39,819 nt of DNA from DHVE2 group archaeon (GTDB taxonomy: Archaea > Thermoplasmatota > Thermoplasmata > Thermoplasmatales > Aciduliprofundaceae). Below the pieces are notes generated by a model that did no database searches, had not been told where the DNA came from, and saw nothing but the letters and a program-made list of their open reading frames with translations. The stretch spans positions 1 to 39,819 of the forward strand of contig WAKX01000037.1 in the NCBI GenBank assembly GCA_015523125.1, written 5' to 3'. Positions 8,691 to 16,398 of the stretch are shown piece by piece. The position numbers were made by a program, and so were the translations under genes. Numbering within the stretch: the stretch's first letter is position 1; each line of letters opens with the position of its first letter.

Positions 8691-9299
8691 ATGAGATGCT
8701 GGATATTCGACGTGGATGACACCTTAGTGGAGTATGTGGATTTCGATTTCGAAGAGTGGTATATGTTCATAGCGGAGCCCGTGGCGATGGAGATGAACAT
8801 TCCTTTGAATTTGGAGACATGGCGCGCCATGTTAGATGGAAGAATATCGAGAAAATACCCGGGAAAATGGGGAGACTGGAAAAAATTCTGGAGAGAAGTG
8901 GATAAGAGAAATCTGGAATACAGGAAAATGATGTTCTCGCAGGGGCGGTTGAAGAAGAATCGCGGAGTTGAAAAGATTTCCGAGCTTCGAGGGATAAAGA
9001 TAGCTTGGAGCGCATCATCGAAGGAATGCGTGGAATTTGTGCTGGAGAACTTGGGAATTGCAAATTTATTCAACGCGATATTCGGCAAAGACTACATGGA
9101 TTACAAATTCATCGAAGATATCAAGCCCCGACCCGGACTTCTCAAAGAGATAAGGAGAATTTACGGGTGCGAAGAATGCTATGTAATTGGCGATTCCGAG
9201 AAAGATATGAAAGCGGCCGAGGGGGCGAATTGCGAGGGGATAAGGGTTGAAAATGGAAATATAGAATCGATAATTAATTCTTTGATTTCGAGGCGATGA
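8691..9299 (+). CDS. HAD-superfamily hydrolase
   Basis: Haloacid dehalogenase-type phosphatase, 202 residues from the ATG at 8691. The frame stays open to a TTG at 8625, but the nucleophile motif FDVDDTL (D7, D9) should sit at the very N terminus, so the ATG is preferred. Motif II is the serine of AWSASS, motif III the lysine of IKPRPG, and motif IV is GDSEKDMKAA. A helical C1-type cap lies between motifs I and II. The phosphoglycolate phosphatase/beta-phosphoglucomutase branch is closest in layout, but the substrate cannot be assigned. The 3' end overlaps convergent speB by 26 bp. Composition returns to that of the host here, so the AT-rich gene ends before it. Confidence 0.85.
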   Translation: MRCWIFDVDDTLVEYVDFDFEEWYMFIAEPVAMEMNIPLNLETWRAMLDGRISRKYPGKWGDWKKFWREVDKRNLEYRKMMFSQGRLKKNRGVEKISELRGIKIAWSASSKECVEFVLENLGIANLFNAIFGKDYMDYKFIEDIKPRPGLLKEIRRIYGCEECYVIGDSEKDMKAAEGANCEGIRVENGNIESIINSLISRR

Positions 9300-10128
9300 T
9301 TTCCTGAACCAATCGAGCAGCCAATATTGATGTTTGCCCGTTGTCGTACTCGGGATTAACTTCCACGATGTCCGCACCTATCAATTTCGGAGCTAAAATG
9401 TTTATTATTTTTTTCACATCCATTGGGCTCAATCCGAAAAATTCAGGGGTTCCCGTGCCCGGGGCGAACTCTGCGCTTATACCATCGATGTCAATGCTCA
9501 GATAGACCTTATCCACGTTTAATTTTTTCAAAGTGATCTCGATGGCTTTTTCCACGCCCATCTCCATAATTTGATACGATGTCAGGAATTCATAGCCCAG
9601 GCGCTTCGCATCTTCCACCTCTTCTTCCGATATTGATCTTATTCCCAGTGCGAAAATTTTCCCGTTTAAAATTTTAAAGGCCCTGCGGGCCCAAGCGGCG
9701 TGGCTCCACTTCGTTCCTAAGTATTGGTCTCTGAAATCTCCGTGTGCGTCTATGAATATTATTCCCGTATTCTCCGGAAGAGCCATGGCCACTCCCGCGG
9801 ATATGGAGTGCTCCCCACCCAACATTATTGGGAATTTTCCCTCGGAGAAGAATTTGTCCGCGTAGAATTTCACCGCATCTATGACTTCTTCCACCCCGCA
9901 GTCCTCATCCAAAGAGATAATATGGCCGAAGTCGTGAATTCCTATTTCACCTAACGATAAATTATGCTCCACTAAGTAATTTTCCAGATTGTAAGAAGCC
10001 TTCCGGATTTCATCGGGGCCGAATTTGGAGCCATGGCGAAATGAGGATGTGGAATCGAACGGCACGGAAAAAATAACAAAGCGGGAATTTTCGTAGTCTT
10101 CCGTTGCGTCGGAAAAATGGAGAAGCAT
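9274..10128 (-). CDS. speB: Agmatinase (arginase/ureohydrolase family)
   Basis: Binuclear Mn ureohydrolase of 284 residues that would convert agmatine to putrescine and urea for polyamine synthesis. Metal ligands are present: GGEHS (H107), DAHGD (D127, H129, D131) and DIDG (D213, D215), followed by FAPGTGTPE. The segment between the last two usually reads DxLDPAFAPG; here it is DGISAEFAPG, a local change near the active site that leaves the ligands intact. The C-terminal VEVNPEYD is also conserved. The start lies 2 nt past the aIF5A stop, so the two form an operon, and polyamine supply and aIF5A (de)oxyhypusine modification are metabolically linked. Archaeal relatives may act on aminopropylagmatine instead. 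Confidence 0.9.
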   Translation of the reverse strand: MLLHFSDATEDYENSRFVIFSVPFDSTSSFRHGSKFGPDEIRKASYNLENYLVEHNLSLGEIGIHDFGHIISLDEDCGVEEVIDAVKFYADKFFSEGKFPIMLGGEHSISAGVAMALPENTGIIFIDAHGDFRDQYLGTKWSHAAWARRAFKILNGKIFALGIRSISEEEVEDAKRLGYEFLTSYQIMEMGVEKAIEITLKKLNVDKVYLSIDIDGISAEFAPGTGTPEFFGLSPMDVKKIINILAPKLIGADIVEVNPEYDNGQTSILAARLVQEIIASKSKN

Positions 10129-10129
10129 T

Positions 10130-10519
10130 TCAGGATACCTTCATGAGCTTTCTCTTGCCCATTGCTTCCCAGTACTGCGCGTTCTTTCCCGGCTCCACTT
10201 GGTCCTTTAATTCTTCAGGCACTGGAATTTCGAATGTCTCGAATGTTTCCGAGTCCATAAGCTGAACCTCATCGCCCATCACCGCTAAAATCTGAGCGTC
10301 CCTCTTCTCTATGATTGGAACCTTGACCTTGTGCTTTACCGGATATACAACGCTCCTCTTCTGCCCGTCGAAGACGCCTATCGCCACGATCCTCGCCTTC
10401 GCTTCTCCGTGCTTCCCCGGCTTGCTGGTTGTCATCTCCACGATCTTGCACGGCTCGTCATCTATCACCATGTATCCGCCAACTTTGAGATTTCTAACTT
10501 CCGTATCCTTCCACGACAT
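10130..10519 (-). CDS. eif5A: Translation factor aIF5A (hypusine-containing)
   Basis: Archaeal IF5A, 129 residues from the ATG at 10519. The frame extends upstream but [16 protein letters not shown] is the conserved N terminus, and GTGGTG precedes this ATG by 5 nt. The first SH3-like domain carries the modification loop [12 protein letters not shown], in which Lys36 (PGK-HG) is the expected deoxyhypusine/hypusine site. The C-terminal OB-fold includes '[15 protein letters not shown]'. The factor relieves ribosome stalling at difficult peptide bonds. It is first in an operon with agmatinase. A TATA box at 10551-10558 implies a leader of about 10 nt. Confidence 0.97.
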   Translation of the reverse strand: MSWKDTEVRNLKVGGYMVIDDEPCKIVEMTTSKPGKHGEAKARIVAIGVFDGQKRSVVYPVKHKVKVPIIEKRDAQILAVMGDEVQLMDSETFETFEIPVPEELKDQVEPGKNAQYWEAMGKRKLMKVS

Positions 10520-10550
10520 ATTGCACCACTCAATGGTTAATAGCATCCTA

Positions 10551-10558
10551 TTTATATA
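10551..10558 (-). promoter_or_regulatory. TATA box of the eif5A-speB operon
   Basis: TATATAAA on the minus strand is centred about 35 nt before the aIF5A ATG and about 25 nt before the inferred start of a short SD-containing leader. It stands back to back with the rpl3 promoter. Confidence 0.6.
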
Positions 10559-10608
10559 GATTTTGCAGCGCACTATGGGAAAACTTAAATCCCCGGCAAT
10601 CCGAATTC

Positions 10609-10616
10609 TTTATATA
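10609..10616 (+). promoter_or_regulatory. TATA box of the ribosomal (rpl3) operon
   Basis: TTTATATA is centred at 10612.5. Using the spacing that fits the other promoters here (about 25.5 nt), transcription should start near 10638, four nucleotides before the first paired base of the leader described next. Confidence 0.65.
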
Positions 10617-10637
10617 CAAAATGCCATTACACTCCAA

Positions 10638-10746
10638 AAAAGTTAGCCAGACGCATTGGGCAACTGGATAAGGCCCAGCACCCGCAGCCAAGCGGCGTTT
10701 TGGCTCGCGGAAACAGGCGTCACGGCTAATGGCGAGGTGAATCGAA
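10638..10746 (+). promoter_or_regulatory. Structured 5' leader of the rpl3 operon: predicted three-way junction RNA
   Basis: The leader of about 109 nt folds by hand into three stems. P1: 10642-10648 with 10724-10730, then, after a small 1x2 internal loop, 10650-10654 with 10717-10721. P2: 10656-10661 with 10673-10678, with an 11-nt loop. P3: 10682-10685 with 10707-10710 plus 10686-10691 with 10700-10705, with one bulged C at 10706 and an 8-nt loop. The junction strands are 10655, 10679-10681 and 10711-10716. P1 closes four nt before the SD GAGGTGA (10734-10740), so folding or protein binding could control access. Autoregulatory r-protein leaders (for example L4 on the E. coli S10 operon) are known; an RNA of this shape is not one I recognise. 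Function is inferred. Confidence 0.6.
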
Positions 10747-11754
10747 ATGGGAAGTGCACATCATCCGAGACGTGGCTCTATGGCATATTATCCGCGCAAG
10801 CGAGCGAAGAGTATAGTTCCGAGAATAAGGACTTGGCCTGAGATTGAGGACGGCCCGAGAATACAGGGCTTCGCAGGCTACAAAGCGGGAATGACACACG
10901 TGATGACTGTTGACTGGAGAAAGAAAACAACCACCGCAGGTCAGGAGATTTGGACTCCGGTGACCGTTATTGAGGTTCCACCCATGAAGGTGGCCGCCGT
11001 GCGTTTTTATCTTCGAGACATGTACGGCCTGAAGAGCGTGGGGGAGATATGGGCCGAGAATTTGGATGAGGAGTTGAAGAGAAGGATACCCATGCCCAAG
11101 GAGAGCAGGGGCAGGGTTCCAAAGGAATTCGACGAAGTTAGGATTGTTGCTTACACCCAGCCCAAGATGGTTAGCGGTGTGCCCAAGAAGGCTCCGGATC
11201 TCATGGAGATAAGGGTCGGAGGGGGCACCGTGGAGGAGCGCAAAGATTACGCCATGAACCTTTTGGGCAAGGAAATCAAGTTTTCGGATTTCAAGACCAA
11301 TGGTAAATTTGTGGATGTTATCGGCATAACCAAGGGCAAGGGGTTCCAAGGCCATGTTAAGAGGTTCGGCGTGAAGCTCCTGAGCCATAAGAACAGTAAG
11401 CATCGCAGGATGATAGGTACCCTTGGTCCGTGGCATCCCGACTGGGTTCGCTACACCGTCCCGCAAGCGGGCCAAACGGGTTTCCATCAGAGGACCGAGT
11501 ACAACAAGAGGATAATCAAGTTCGTGGACTTAGTGGATAAAGAGGGAGAAAAGAAATTGGAGAGCGAAATCACTCCCGAAGGCGGATTTCTGCATTATGG
11601 AGAAGTGAAGAACCCATACGTTCTCGTTCACGGCTCGGTGCCCGGGCCCGCAAAGCGCTTGGTTCGCTTCAGGGATCCTGTGAGGCAGACTCTGGAGGAT
11701 GTTGACGATATCGAAGTTACTTATGTTTCCAGAGAATCCAAGCAGGGGGTGTGA
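10747..11754 (+). CDS. rpl3: Large-subunit ribosomal protein uL3
   Basis: Archaeal uL3, 335 residues, beginning with the conserved HHPRRGSMAYYPRKRA block and containing a central 'HKNSKHRRMIGTLGPWHPDW' region that reaches toward the peptidyl transferase centre. It is the first gene of the long ribosomal operon. Its start is fixed by GAGGTGA six nt upstream. Translation initiation is the step most likely to be affected by the structured leader. L3 is an early assembly protein, which makes it, along with L4, a candidate regulator of its own operon (inference). Confidence 0.98.
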   Translation: MGSAHHPRRGSMAYYPRKRAKSIVPRIRTWPEIEDGPRIQGFAGYKAGMTHVMTVDWRKKTTTAGQEIWTPVTVIEVPPMKVAAVRFYLRDMYGLKSVGEIWAENLDEELKRRIPMPKESRGRVPKEFDEVRIVAYTQPKMVSGVPKKAPDLMEIRVGGGTVEERKDYAMNLLGKEIKFSDFKTNGKFVDVIGITKGKGFQGHVKRFGVKLLSHKNSKHRRMIGTLGPWHPDWVRYTVPQAGQTGFHQRTEYNKRIIKFVDLVDKEGEKKLESEITPEGGFLHYGEVKNPYVLVHGSVPGPAKRLVRFRDPVRQTLEDVDDIEVTYVSRESKQGV

Positions 11755-11757
11755 TAA

Positions 11758-12519
11758 ATGAAGGTCAATGTTTACACAATTGATGGCGGAATAAAGGGTC
11801 AGGTGGAACTTCCCGAGCAGTTCAATTATCCATATCGCCCTGACCTGATAAGGATGGCAGTTCGCGTGTTCCAATTGAATAGGGTTCAGCCCCATGGAAT
11901 CAAAGAAGGCGCCGGGATGAAGGTTGCCTCCTCGTGGGGCCCTGGACACGGAATTTCCAAGATGGTTCCCCGCATAGGGAGTTCTTCCAGGGGAGCAAAT
12001 CTCCCCAACGTGCGCGGCGGACGCGCGGGCCATCCTCCAACAACGGAGAAGATATGGAAGAGGAAGATGAACAAGAAGATGAGGAGAATGGCGAAGTACA
12101 GCGCATTATCTATGACGGCCAACAAGGTTATGGTTATTAAGAGAGGTCACAAGTTCAACGAGGAGCTCACGCTTCCAGTTGTTGTCGAGGATAAGTTCGA
12201 AGAGATTAACAGGGTTAAGAACGCCATTGAAGTTCTTAAGAAGATGGGTCTGTACGATGATGTGCTTCGCGCAAGCGTCAAGAGGGTGCGCGCGGGCAAG
12301 GGAAAGATGCGCGGAAGAAGGTACAAGAAAAAGAAGAGTCTGCTATTGGTAGTCAAGAACAAGGAGAATGTGAAGAAGGGCTTCGGAAATCTGCCCGGCG
12401 TGGACATAGTGACGCCCGCGGAGCTCAACGCGGAGATTTTGGCTCCAGGAACTCATGCAGGAAGGCTGACCGTGTTCACAGAGGGTGCAATCGAGGAATT
12501 AAGGGGGTGGACTGAATGA
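11758..12519 (+). CDS. rpl4: Large-subunit ribosomal protein uL4
   Basis: Archaeal/eukaryal-type uL4, 253 residues. It has the RVFQLNRVQPHG-like N-terminal segment, the flexible loop that lines the exit tunnel (SSRGANLPNVRGGRAGHPP), and a basic C-terminal region ending GWTE. The start lies 3 nt after the rpl3 stop, with a GGTGTGA element as SD. Bacterial L4 doubles as a repressor of its operon by binding the mRNA leader, so it is a reasonable candidate ligand for the upstream RNA structure. That is untested. Confidence 0.98.
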   Translation: MKVNVYTIDGGIKGQVELPEQFNYPYRPDLIRMAVRVFQLNRVQPHGIKEGAGMKVASSWGPGHGISKMVPRIGSSSRGANLPNVRGGRAGHPPTTEKIWKRKMNKKMRRMAKYSALSMTANKVMVIKRGHKFNEELTLPVVVEDKFEEINRVKNAIEVLKKMGLYDDVLRASVKRVRAGKGKMRGRRYKKKKSLLLVVKNKENVKKGFGNLPGVDIVTPAELNAEILAPGTHAGRLTVFTEGAIEELRGWTE

Positions 12520-12779
12520 CTTTCCATCCAACGAAGGTTCTTCTCAAGCCTTACGTGACTGAAAAAACATTATTGATGATAGAGAAGGAAAACAAGCTTA
12601 CTTTCATAATTGCGAAGGATGCAACGAAATCGCAGGTGAAGCACGCCGTGGAGAATCTATTCGATGTGAAGGTGGACAAGGTGAACATAACAATATCTCG
12701 TTACGGAAAGAAGGCAATAATAAAGCTCAAGAAGGAGTACAGCGCCGAGGAACTCGGCATGCGCTTGGGCATATTCTGA
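12516..12779 (+). CDS. rpl23: Large-subunit ribosomal protein uL23
   Basis: An 87-residue uL23 of the short archaeal form. It has the conserved PYVTEKT start, the 'LTFIIAKDATKSQVKHAVE' strand-helix, and 'FDVKVDKVNI'. It sits at the tunnel exit, where SRP and nascent-chain factors dock. It overlaps the rpl4 stop by four bases (ATGA), giving translational coupling. Confidence 0.98.
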   Translation: MTFHPTKVLLKPYVTEKTLLMIEKENKLTFIIAKDATKSQVKHAVENLFDVKVDKVNITISRYGKKAIIKLKKEYSAEELGMRLGIF

Positions 12780-12789
12780 GGTGGTGTGA

Positions 12790-13494
12790 ATGGGTAAGAG
12801 GATAATACCACAGAGAAGAGGTCGCGGAACATCCCGCTACAGGGCGCCTAGCCACAGGTACGCTGGTAGGCCAAGGATACCTAACGTGGATTCGGGTAAG
12901 GGCTATGTGAAGAGAATATTCCATGACCCGGGTCATACTACTCCTCTCGCGGAAATAGTGTTAGATAACGGTGAGAAATTTTTAATGCTCGCTCATTTGG
13001 GTATGTACGAAGGTCAGGAGATAGAGATCGGATCCAACGCCAAGGTTGTTCAGGGAAACATACTCCCTCTCGGTTCCATACCTGAGGGTGTGCCCATATA
13101 CAACATAGAGAAGAACTGGGGAGACGGCGGCAAGTTTGTGAGAAGCGGCGGTGCGTCCGCGCAGGTCGTGACGCATGGTGAGAAAACAACGGTGCAGATG
13201 CCCTCTGGTGAGTTTAAGATGTTTGACCCCAGAAGCAGAGCGGTTGTTGGTATAATAGCCGGCGGAGGTAGGAAAGATAAGCCAATGCTCAAGGCAGGTA
13301 AAGTTTATCACGCTTGGAGATCAAAGGCCCGCAAGCATGTGCAGGTTCGCGGAGTTGCTATGAACGCCGTTAATCACCCGCATGGTGGCGGCAATCATCA
13401 GCATGTTGGCAGACCTAGCACCGTGTCGAGGCACGCGCCTCCGGGCAGGAAGGTAGGAAGATTGTCCCCCAAGAAGAAAAAGAAGAAGAGGTGA
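12790..13494 (+). CDS. rpl2: Large-subunit ribosomal protein uL2
   Basis: uL2 of 234 residues, needed for subunit association and peptidyl transferase assembly. It begins MGKRIIPQRRGRGTS and carries the highly conserved 'VNHPHGGGNHQHVGRPSTVSR' block with the functionally important histidine cluster. The C terminus is a run of lysines. SD GAGGTG lies before the ATG, 10 nt after rpl23. Confidence 0.98.
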   Translation: MGKRIIPQRRGRGTSRYRAPSHRYAGRPRIPNVDSGKGYVKRIFHDPGHTTPLAEIVLDNGEKFLMLAHLGMYEGQEIEIGSNAKVVQGNILPLGSIPEGVPIYNIEKNWGDGGKFVRSGGASAQVVTHGEKTTVQMPSGEFKMFDPRSRAVVGIIAGGGRKDKPMLKAGKVYHAWRSKARKHVQVRGVAMNAVNHPHGGGNHQHVGRPSTVSRHAPPGRKVGRLSPKKKKKKR

Positions 13495-13499
13495 ATTAG

Positions 13500-13961
13500 A
13501 TGGCTAAAAAGCTGATTACCAATGCAAAGGCCGCAAGGAGGAAAAAGAGGAAGAGGCACACAGTAGCCATGGGTCGCATGAAGGAGTTCTCCTATCGCGG
13601 CTACTCGTTGGAAGAATTAGAAAAGATGAATTTCGACGAATTCGCAGCACTGCTTCCCGCGAGGGGAAGGAGAACGCTCAAAAGGGGCTGGGACGAAGAG
13701 CGCATGAAGGTGGTTCGGAAGATAATCGCCTCCGACGGGAGCAAGCCTGTTAGGACGCACAGGAGAGATATAATAATCCTTCCTCAGTTTGTGGGAAAGA
13801 GGGTTGCAGTTTACAACGGCAAGGAATTCGTTGAAGTGGACATCAAGCCTGAGATGATTGGTCACTATTTGGGTGAATTCGCTCTAACACGCAAAGAGGT
13901 GAAGCATAGCGGTCCTGGTGTGGGTGCAACCCGCAGCAGTAAGTTCGTGCCGCTGAAGTGA
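13500..13961 (+). CDS. rps19: Small-subunit ribosomal protein uS19
   Basis: uS19 of 153 residues, longer than the bacterial form because of the archaeal N-terminal extension ([22 protein letters not shown]). The conserved core follows with '[30 protein letters not shown]' and a '[18 protein letters not shown]' end that reaches the decoding region. The L2 stop codon forms part of its SD (GAGGTGA). Confidence 0.98.
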   Translation: MAKKLITNAKAARRKKRKRHTVAMGRMKEFSYRGYSLEELEKMNFDEFAALLPARGRRTLKRGWDEERMKVVRKIIASDGSKPVRTHRRDIIILPQFVGKRVAVYNGKEFVEVDIKPEMIGHYLGEFALTRKEVKHSGPGVGATRSSKFVPLK

Positions 13962-13970
13962 GGTGATTAA

Positions 13971-14426
13971 ATGCCATACAGCATAAAGGTTGAAGGAGAT
14001 AAATATGCGAAGGCCTTCGGGAGAAATCTTCCAATCTCCCTGAAGGATTCCGTGAACCTTTGCCGCGCTCTGAAGGGAATGCGCCTCGAGGACGCGAAGG
14101 ATTACTTGGAAGACGTGATAAAGAAGAAGAGGGCGGTTCCTTATTTCAGATATCTGGATTCGGTGTCACACAGGAAAGGAATGGGTTCAGGGAAATACCC
14201 AGTGAAAGAAGCAAAGCACATACTCAAAGTTCTAGAGAACGCTGAGGCTAATGCGGAGGATAAAGAGTTAGACACGGACAACGTGTACATAATGCACATA
14301 GCTGCTCACAAGGGAGAGGTGTACAAGAGATACATGCCCAGAGCGCAGGGAAGATCCACAGAAATAAGAAGGGATATGGTTCACATCGAAGTGATTCTGG
14401 AGGAGAGAGAGGAGAAGGAGGAATGA
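13971..14426 (+). CDS. rpl22: Large-subunit ribosomal protein uL22
   Basis: uL22 of 151 residues; its beta-hairpin lines the exit tunnel. Recognised by 'SLKDSVNLCRALKGMRLEDAKDYLEDV' and the C-terminal 'HIAAHKGEVYKRYMPRAQGRSTEIRR' block. The SD is GAGGTGAT, with the ATG 9 nt after the rps19 stop. The tail is Glu-rich and its end overlaps the rps3 start by four bases. Confidence 0.98.
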   Translation: MPYSIKVEGDKYAKAFGRNLPISLKDSVNLCRALKGMRLEDAKDYLEDVIKKKRAVPYFRYLDSVSHRKGMGSGKYPVKEAKHILKVLENAEANAEDKELDTDNVYIMHIAAHKGEVYKRYMPRAQGRSTEIRRDMVHIEVILEEREEKEE

Positions 14427-15253
14427 GCATGGATGAGAGAAAGTTTGTCAAGGAAAACCTCAATCGTATGCTAATAAAAGAATTTGTTATGCAAGAGGTA
14501 AGGAGCGCAGGATTCGGTGGAATGGAGATTCAGAGAACTCCTCTCGGGACGCGCATTATTCTCGAAGTGGAGCGCCCGGGCCTCGTGATTGGAAGAAAAG
14601 GCTCGAAGATAAAGGAATTGACTGATGTTCTACAATCAAAGTTCGGCGTGGAAAATCCTATGATTGAGGTTAAAGAGAGTGAGAATCCCTATCTGAACGC
14701 TCAAATAATGGCTGAGAAGTTAGCTTCCGCTCTTGAGAGAGGATGGCATTTCAGGCGCGCCGGGCATTCCACGCTTAGAAGAATCATGGAGAATGGTGCC
14801 AAGGGTGCCCAAATCATAATCTCTGGAAAATTAACGGGGGATAGATCAAGGACTGAAAAATTTACCAAGGGTACCGTGAAATACTGCGGTCATACGGCGG
14901 AGATGGTTCGCGTTGGATACGCTACCGCGAAGACCAAGCCGGGTATAATTGGGGTCACAGTGAAAATCATGCCTCCAGAAGTCAAGCTTCCCGATGAGAT
15001 AAACATCCTCGGGCCCAGGTCAAAGGGAGAGGAGAAGGGGGAAAAAGAGGAAAAAGGGGAAGTGAAAGAAGAAGTGAAAGAGGAAAAGAAAGAAAAAAAG
15101 AAACCCGAGAATGAAGAGAAGAAGCCCGAGGCAAAGGAGAAAAAAGAGGATAAGGAGCAAAAGAAAGAAGAGGTGAATAAAGATGCCGAAGGAATTGAAG
15201 GCAAAGCAGATAAGGGAAATGAGCCACGAGGAAAGGCTGAAGAAGCTCAGTGA
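14423..15253 (+). CDS. rps3: Small-subunit ribosomal protein uS3 with Lys/Glu-rich tail
   Basis: uS3, mRNA-entry-site protein, 276 residues. The KH domain holds RPGLVIGRKGSKIKEL and the C-terminal S3 domain runs to 'VTVKIMPPEVKLPDEINI'. Beyond about residue 195 it continues as some 80 residues of almost pure Lys/Glu low-complexity sequence. The frame runs 71 nt into rpl29, far past the SD of that gene. Another frame has TGA at 15174-15176, exactly where a normal stop-within-SD would lie, so an ancestral frame slip in the A/G-rich tract is likely. The ATG at 14423 overlaps rpl22; an in-frame ATG at 14429 is an alternative start. Confidence 0.96.
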   Translation: MSMDERKFVKENLNRMLIKEFVMQEVRSAGFGGMEIQRTPLGTRIILEVERPGLVIGRKGSKIKELTDVLQSKFGVENPMIEVKESENPYLNAQIMAEKLASALERGWHFRRAGHSTLRRIMENGAKGAQIIISGKLTGDRSRTEKFTKGTVKYCGHTAEMVRVGYATAKTKPGIIGVTVKIMPPEVKLPDEINILGPRSKGEEKGEKEEKGEVKEEVKEEKKEKKKPENEEKKPEAKEKKEDKEQKKEEVNKDAEGIEGKADKGNEPRGKAEEAQ

Positions 15254-15389
15254 CCTGCGAGAAGAGCTCATGCACGAGATGGGCGTCAGCGCCATGGGTG
15301 GTGCGCCGGTGAGCCCGGGTAAGATAAGGAGTTTAAAGAGACAGATTGCAAGGCTGCTCACCGTGATGAACGAAGAAGGTGCAGAATGA
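15183..15389 (+). CDS. rpl29: Large-subunit ribosomal protein uL29
   Basis: Short helical uL29 (68 residues): MPKELKAKQIREMSHEER, then 'LREELMHEMG' and 'IRSLKRQIARLLTVMNE'. It binds near the tunnel exit beside L23. The first 71 bases are shared with the rps3 tail in another frame. GAGGTGA seven nt upstream supports the start. The stop overlaps the next gene. Confidence 0.96.
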   Translation: MPKELKAKQIREMSHEERLKKLSDLREELMHEMGVSAMGGAPVSPGKIRSLKRQIARLLTVMNEEGAE

Positions 15390-15670
15390 TGAATTTCAGA
15401 TATCTGGAGACACATGAACTAATCGGACTCAAATGCGAGGTTGTTGATTCGACCAATTATTTGCAGGTGGGAATCGAAGGTATAGTGGTTGATGAAACGA
15501 AAAACATGCTCGTGATCGAAACTCCCAATGGGAGAAAGATGATACAGAAAAGGGGAGCAAAGTTCATGTTCAAAGAGGGTGAAAAATCCAGGATAATAAT
15601 TGGCGATAAAATAAATTACAGACCGCATGAAAGGACCAAGAAGGTAATATGGAGGCGAAGAAAATGGTGA
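15386..15670 (+). CDS. rnp1: RNase P protein component 1 (Rpp29/Pop4 homologue)
   Basis: A 94-residue Sm-like barrel protein of archaeal RNase P, which trims tRNA 5' ends. Diagnostic features are 'HELIGLKCEVVDSTN', 'GIEGIVVDETKNMLVIETPNG' and the basic '[16 protein letters not shown]' tail. It starts within the rpl29 stop (two successive ATGs, 15386 and 15389). Placement between L29 and S17 is the usual euryarchaeal order; the SUI1/aIF1 gene often found here is absent. Confidence 0.95.
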   Translation: MMNFRYLETHELIGLKCEVVDSTNYLQVGIEGIVVDETKNMLVIETPNGRKMIQKRGAKFMFKEGEKSRIIIGDKINYRPHERTKKVIWRRRKW

Positions 15671-15984
15671 GAGATATTGGAATCGACGCGAAACCGCCGG
15701 AGAAAGAATGCGATGATCCAAATTGCCCGTGGCATGGTAATTTGAAGGTGCGTGGGCAGATAATGGAAGGAATAGTGATTTCCGATAAGATGGATAAGAC
15801 CATAGTTGTGGAGAGGGAATATTTGAGATACAACAAGAAGTACGAAAGATATGAGAAGAAAAGGTCGAGGTACCATGTTCACAATCCTCCGTGCATAGAT
15901 GCGAAGGTTGGTGATCATGTTCGATTTATGGAATGTAGGCCTCTGGCCAAGAGCGTCAGTTTCGTTGTGGTTGAAAAGAGGTGA
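15664..15984 (+). CDS. rps17: Small-subunit ribosomal protein uS17
   Basis: Archaeal uS17, 106 residues from the ATG at 15664, which has GGAGG eight nt upstream and overlaps the rnp1 end. An upstream in-frame ATG (15649) would add five residues and is less well placed. The N-terminal '[23 protein letters not shown]' block with CxxxxC is archaeal-specific. The OB-fold contains '[17 protein letters not shown]' and '[22 protein letters not shown]'. Confidence 0.97.
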   Translation: MVRDIGIDAKPPEKECDDPNCPWHGNLKVRGQIMEGIVISDKMDKTIVVEREYLRYNKKYERYEKKRSRYHVHNPPCIDAKVGDHVRFMECRPLAKSVSFVVVEKR

Positions 15985-15989
15985 ATGAG

Positions 15990-16388
15990 ATGAAGGGAAT
16001 TGCAGGTAATCAGAGTCGCGGACTTCCGACGGGCGCCCAATTGGTGTGTGCGGACAATACGGGTGCCAAGGTAGTGGAGATTATTCAGGTTCTGAATTTC
16101 CACACTACTGCTAGGCAGTACCCCACAGCGGGCGTTGGTGACATGGTCATAGTTAGCGTTAAGAAAGGCTCTCCGGACATGAGGAAGAAGGTGTTTCCGG
16201 CAGTGATCATAAGGCAGAAAATGCCATTCAAGAGGGCAGATGGGACAGTTGTTCAATTCGAAGACAACGCATGCGTAATAACCACAAAGACAGGAGAGAC
16301 GAAGGGAAGCGAGATAAAGGGGCCGGTGGCAAGAGAAGCCACGGAGAGATGGCCCAGAATAGCTGCAATTTCCAGCATAATTGTGTGA
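15990..16388 (+). CDS. rpl14: Large-subunit ribosomal protein uL14
   Basis: uL14, 132 residues, an intersubunit-face protein. It has '[21 protein letters not shown]', '[21 protein letters not shown]' and '[23 protein letters not shown]'. The ATG at 15990 follows GAGGTGA by five nt; an in-frame GTG at 15981 lies inside that SD and is rejected. Confidence 0.98.
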   Translation: MKGIAGNQSRGLPTGAQLVCADNTGAKVVEIIQVLNFHTTARQYPTAGVGDMVIVSVKKGSPDMRKKVFPAVIIRQKMPFKRADGTVVQFEDNACVITTKTGETKGSEIKGPVAREATERWPRIAAISSIIV

Positions 16389-16398
16389 GGTGATGGTT

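Noticed and set aside
10705-10721. GAAAC in the rpl3 leader resembles part of a hammerhead ribozyme core
   Set aside because: No CUGANGA element or correct helix topology is present; the segment is the junction strand between P3 and P1.
10726-11487. A 253-codon minus-strand ORF opposite rpl3, and similar ORFs opposite rpl4, rpl2 and mtnA
   Set aside because: They are shadows of highly conserved genes, rich in His/Pro/Ser and without family features or promoters.
15010-15180. Purine-rich tract in rps3 as a tandem repeat
   Set aside because: It is irregular low-complexity Lys/Glu coding sequence without a fixed repeat unit.
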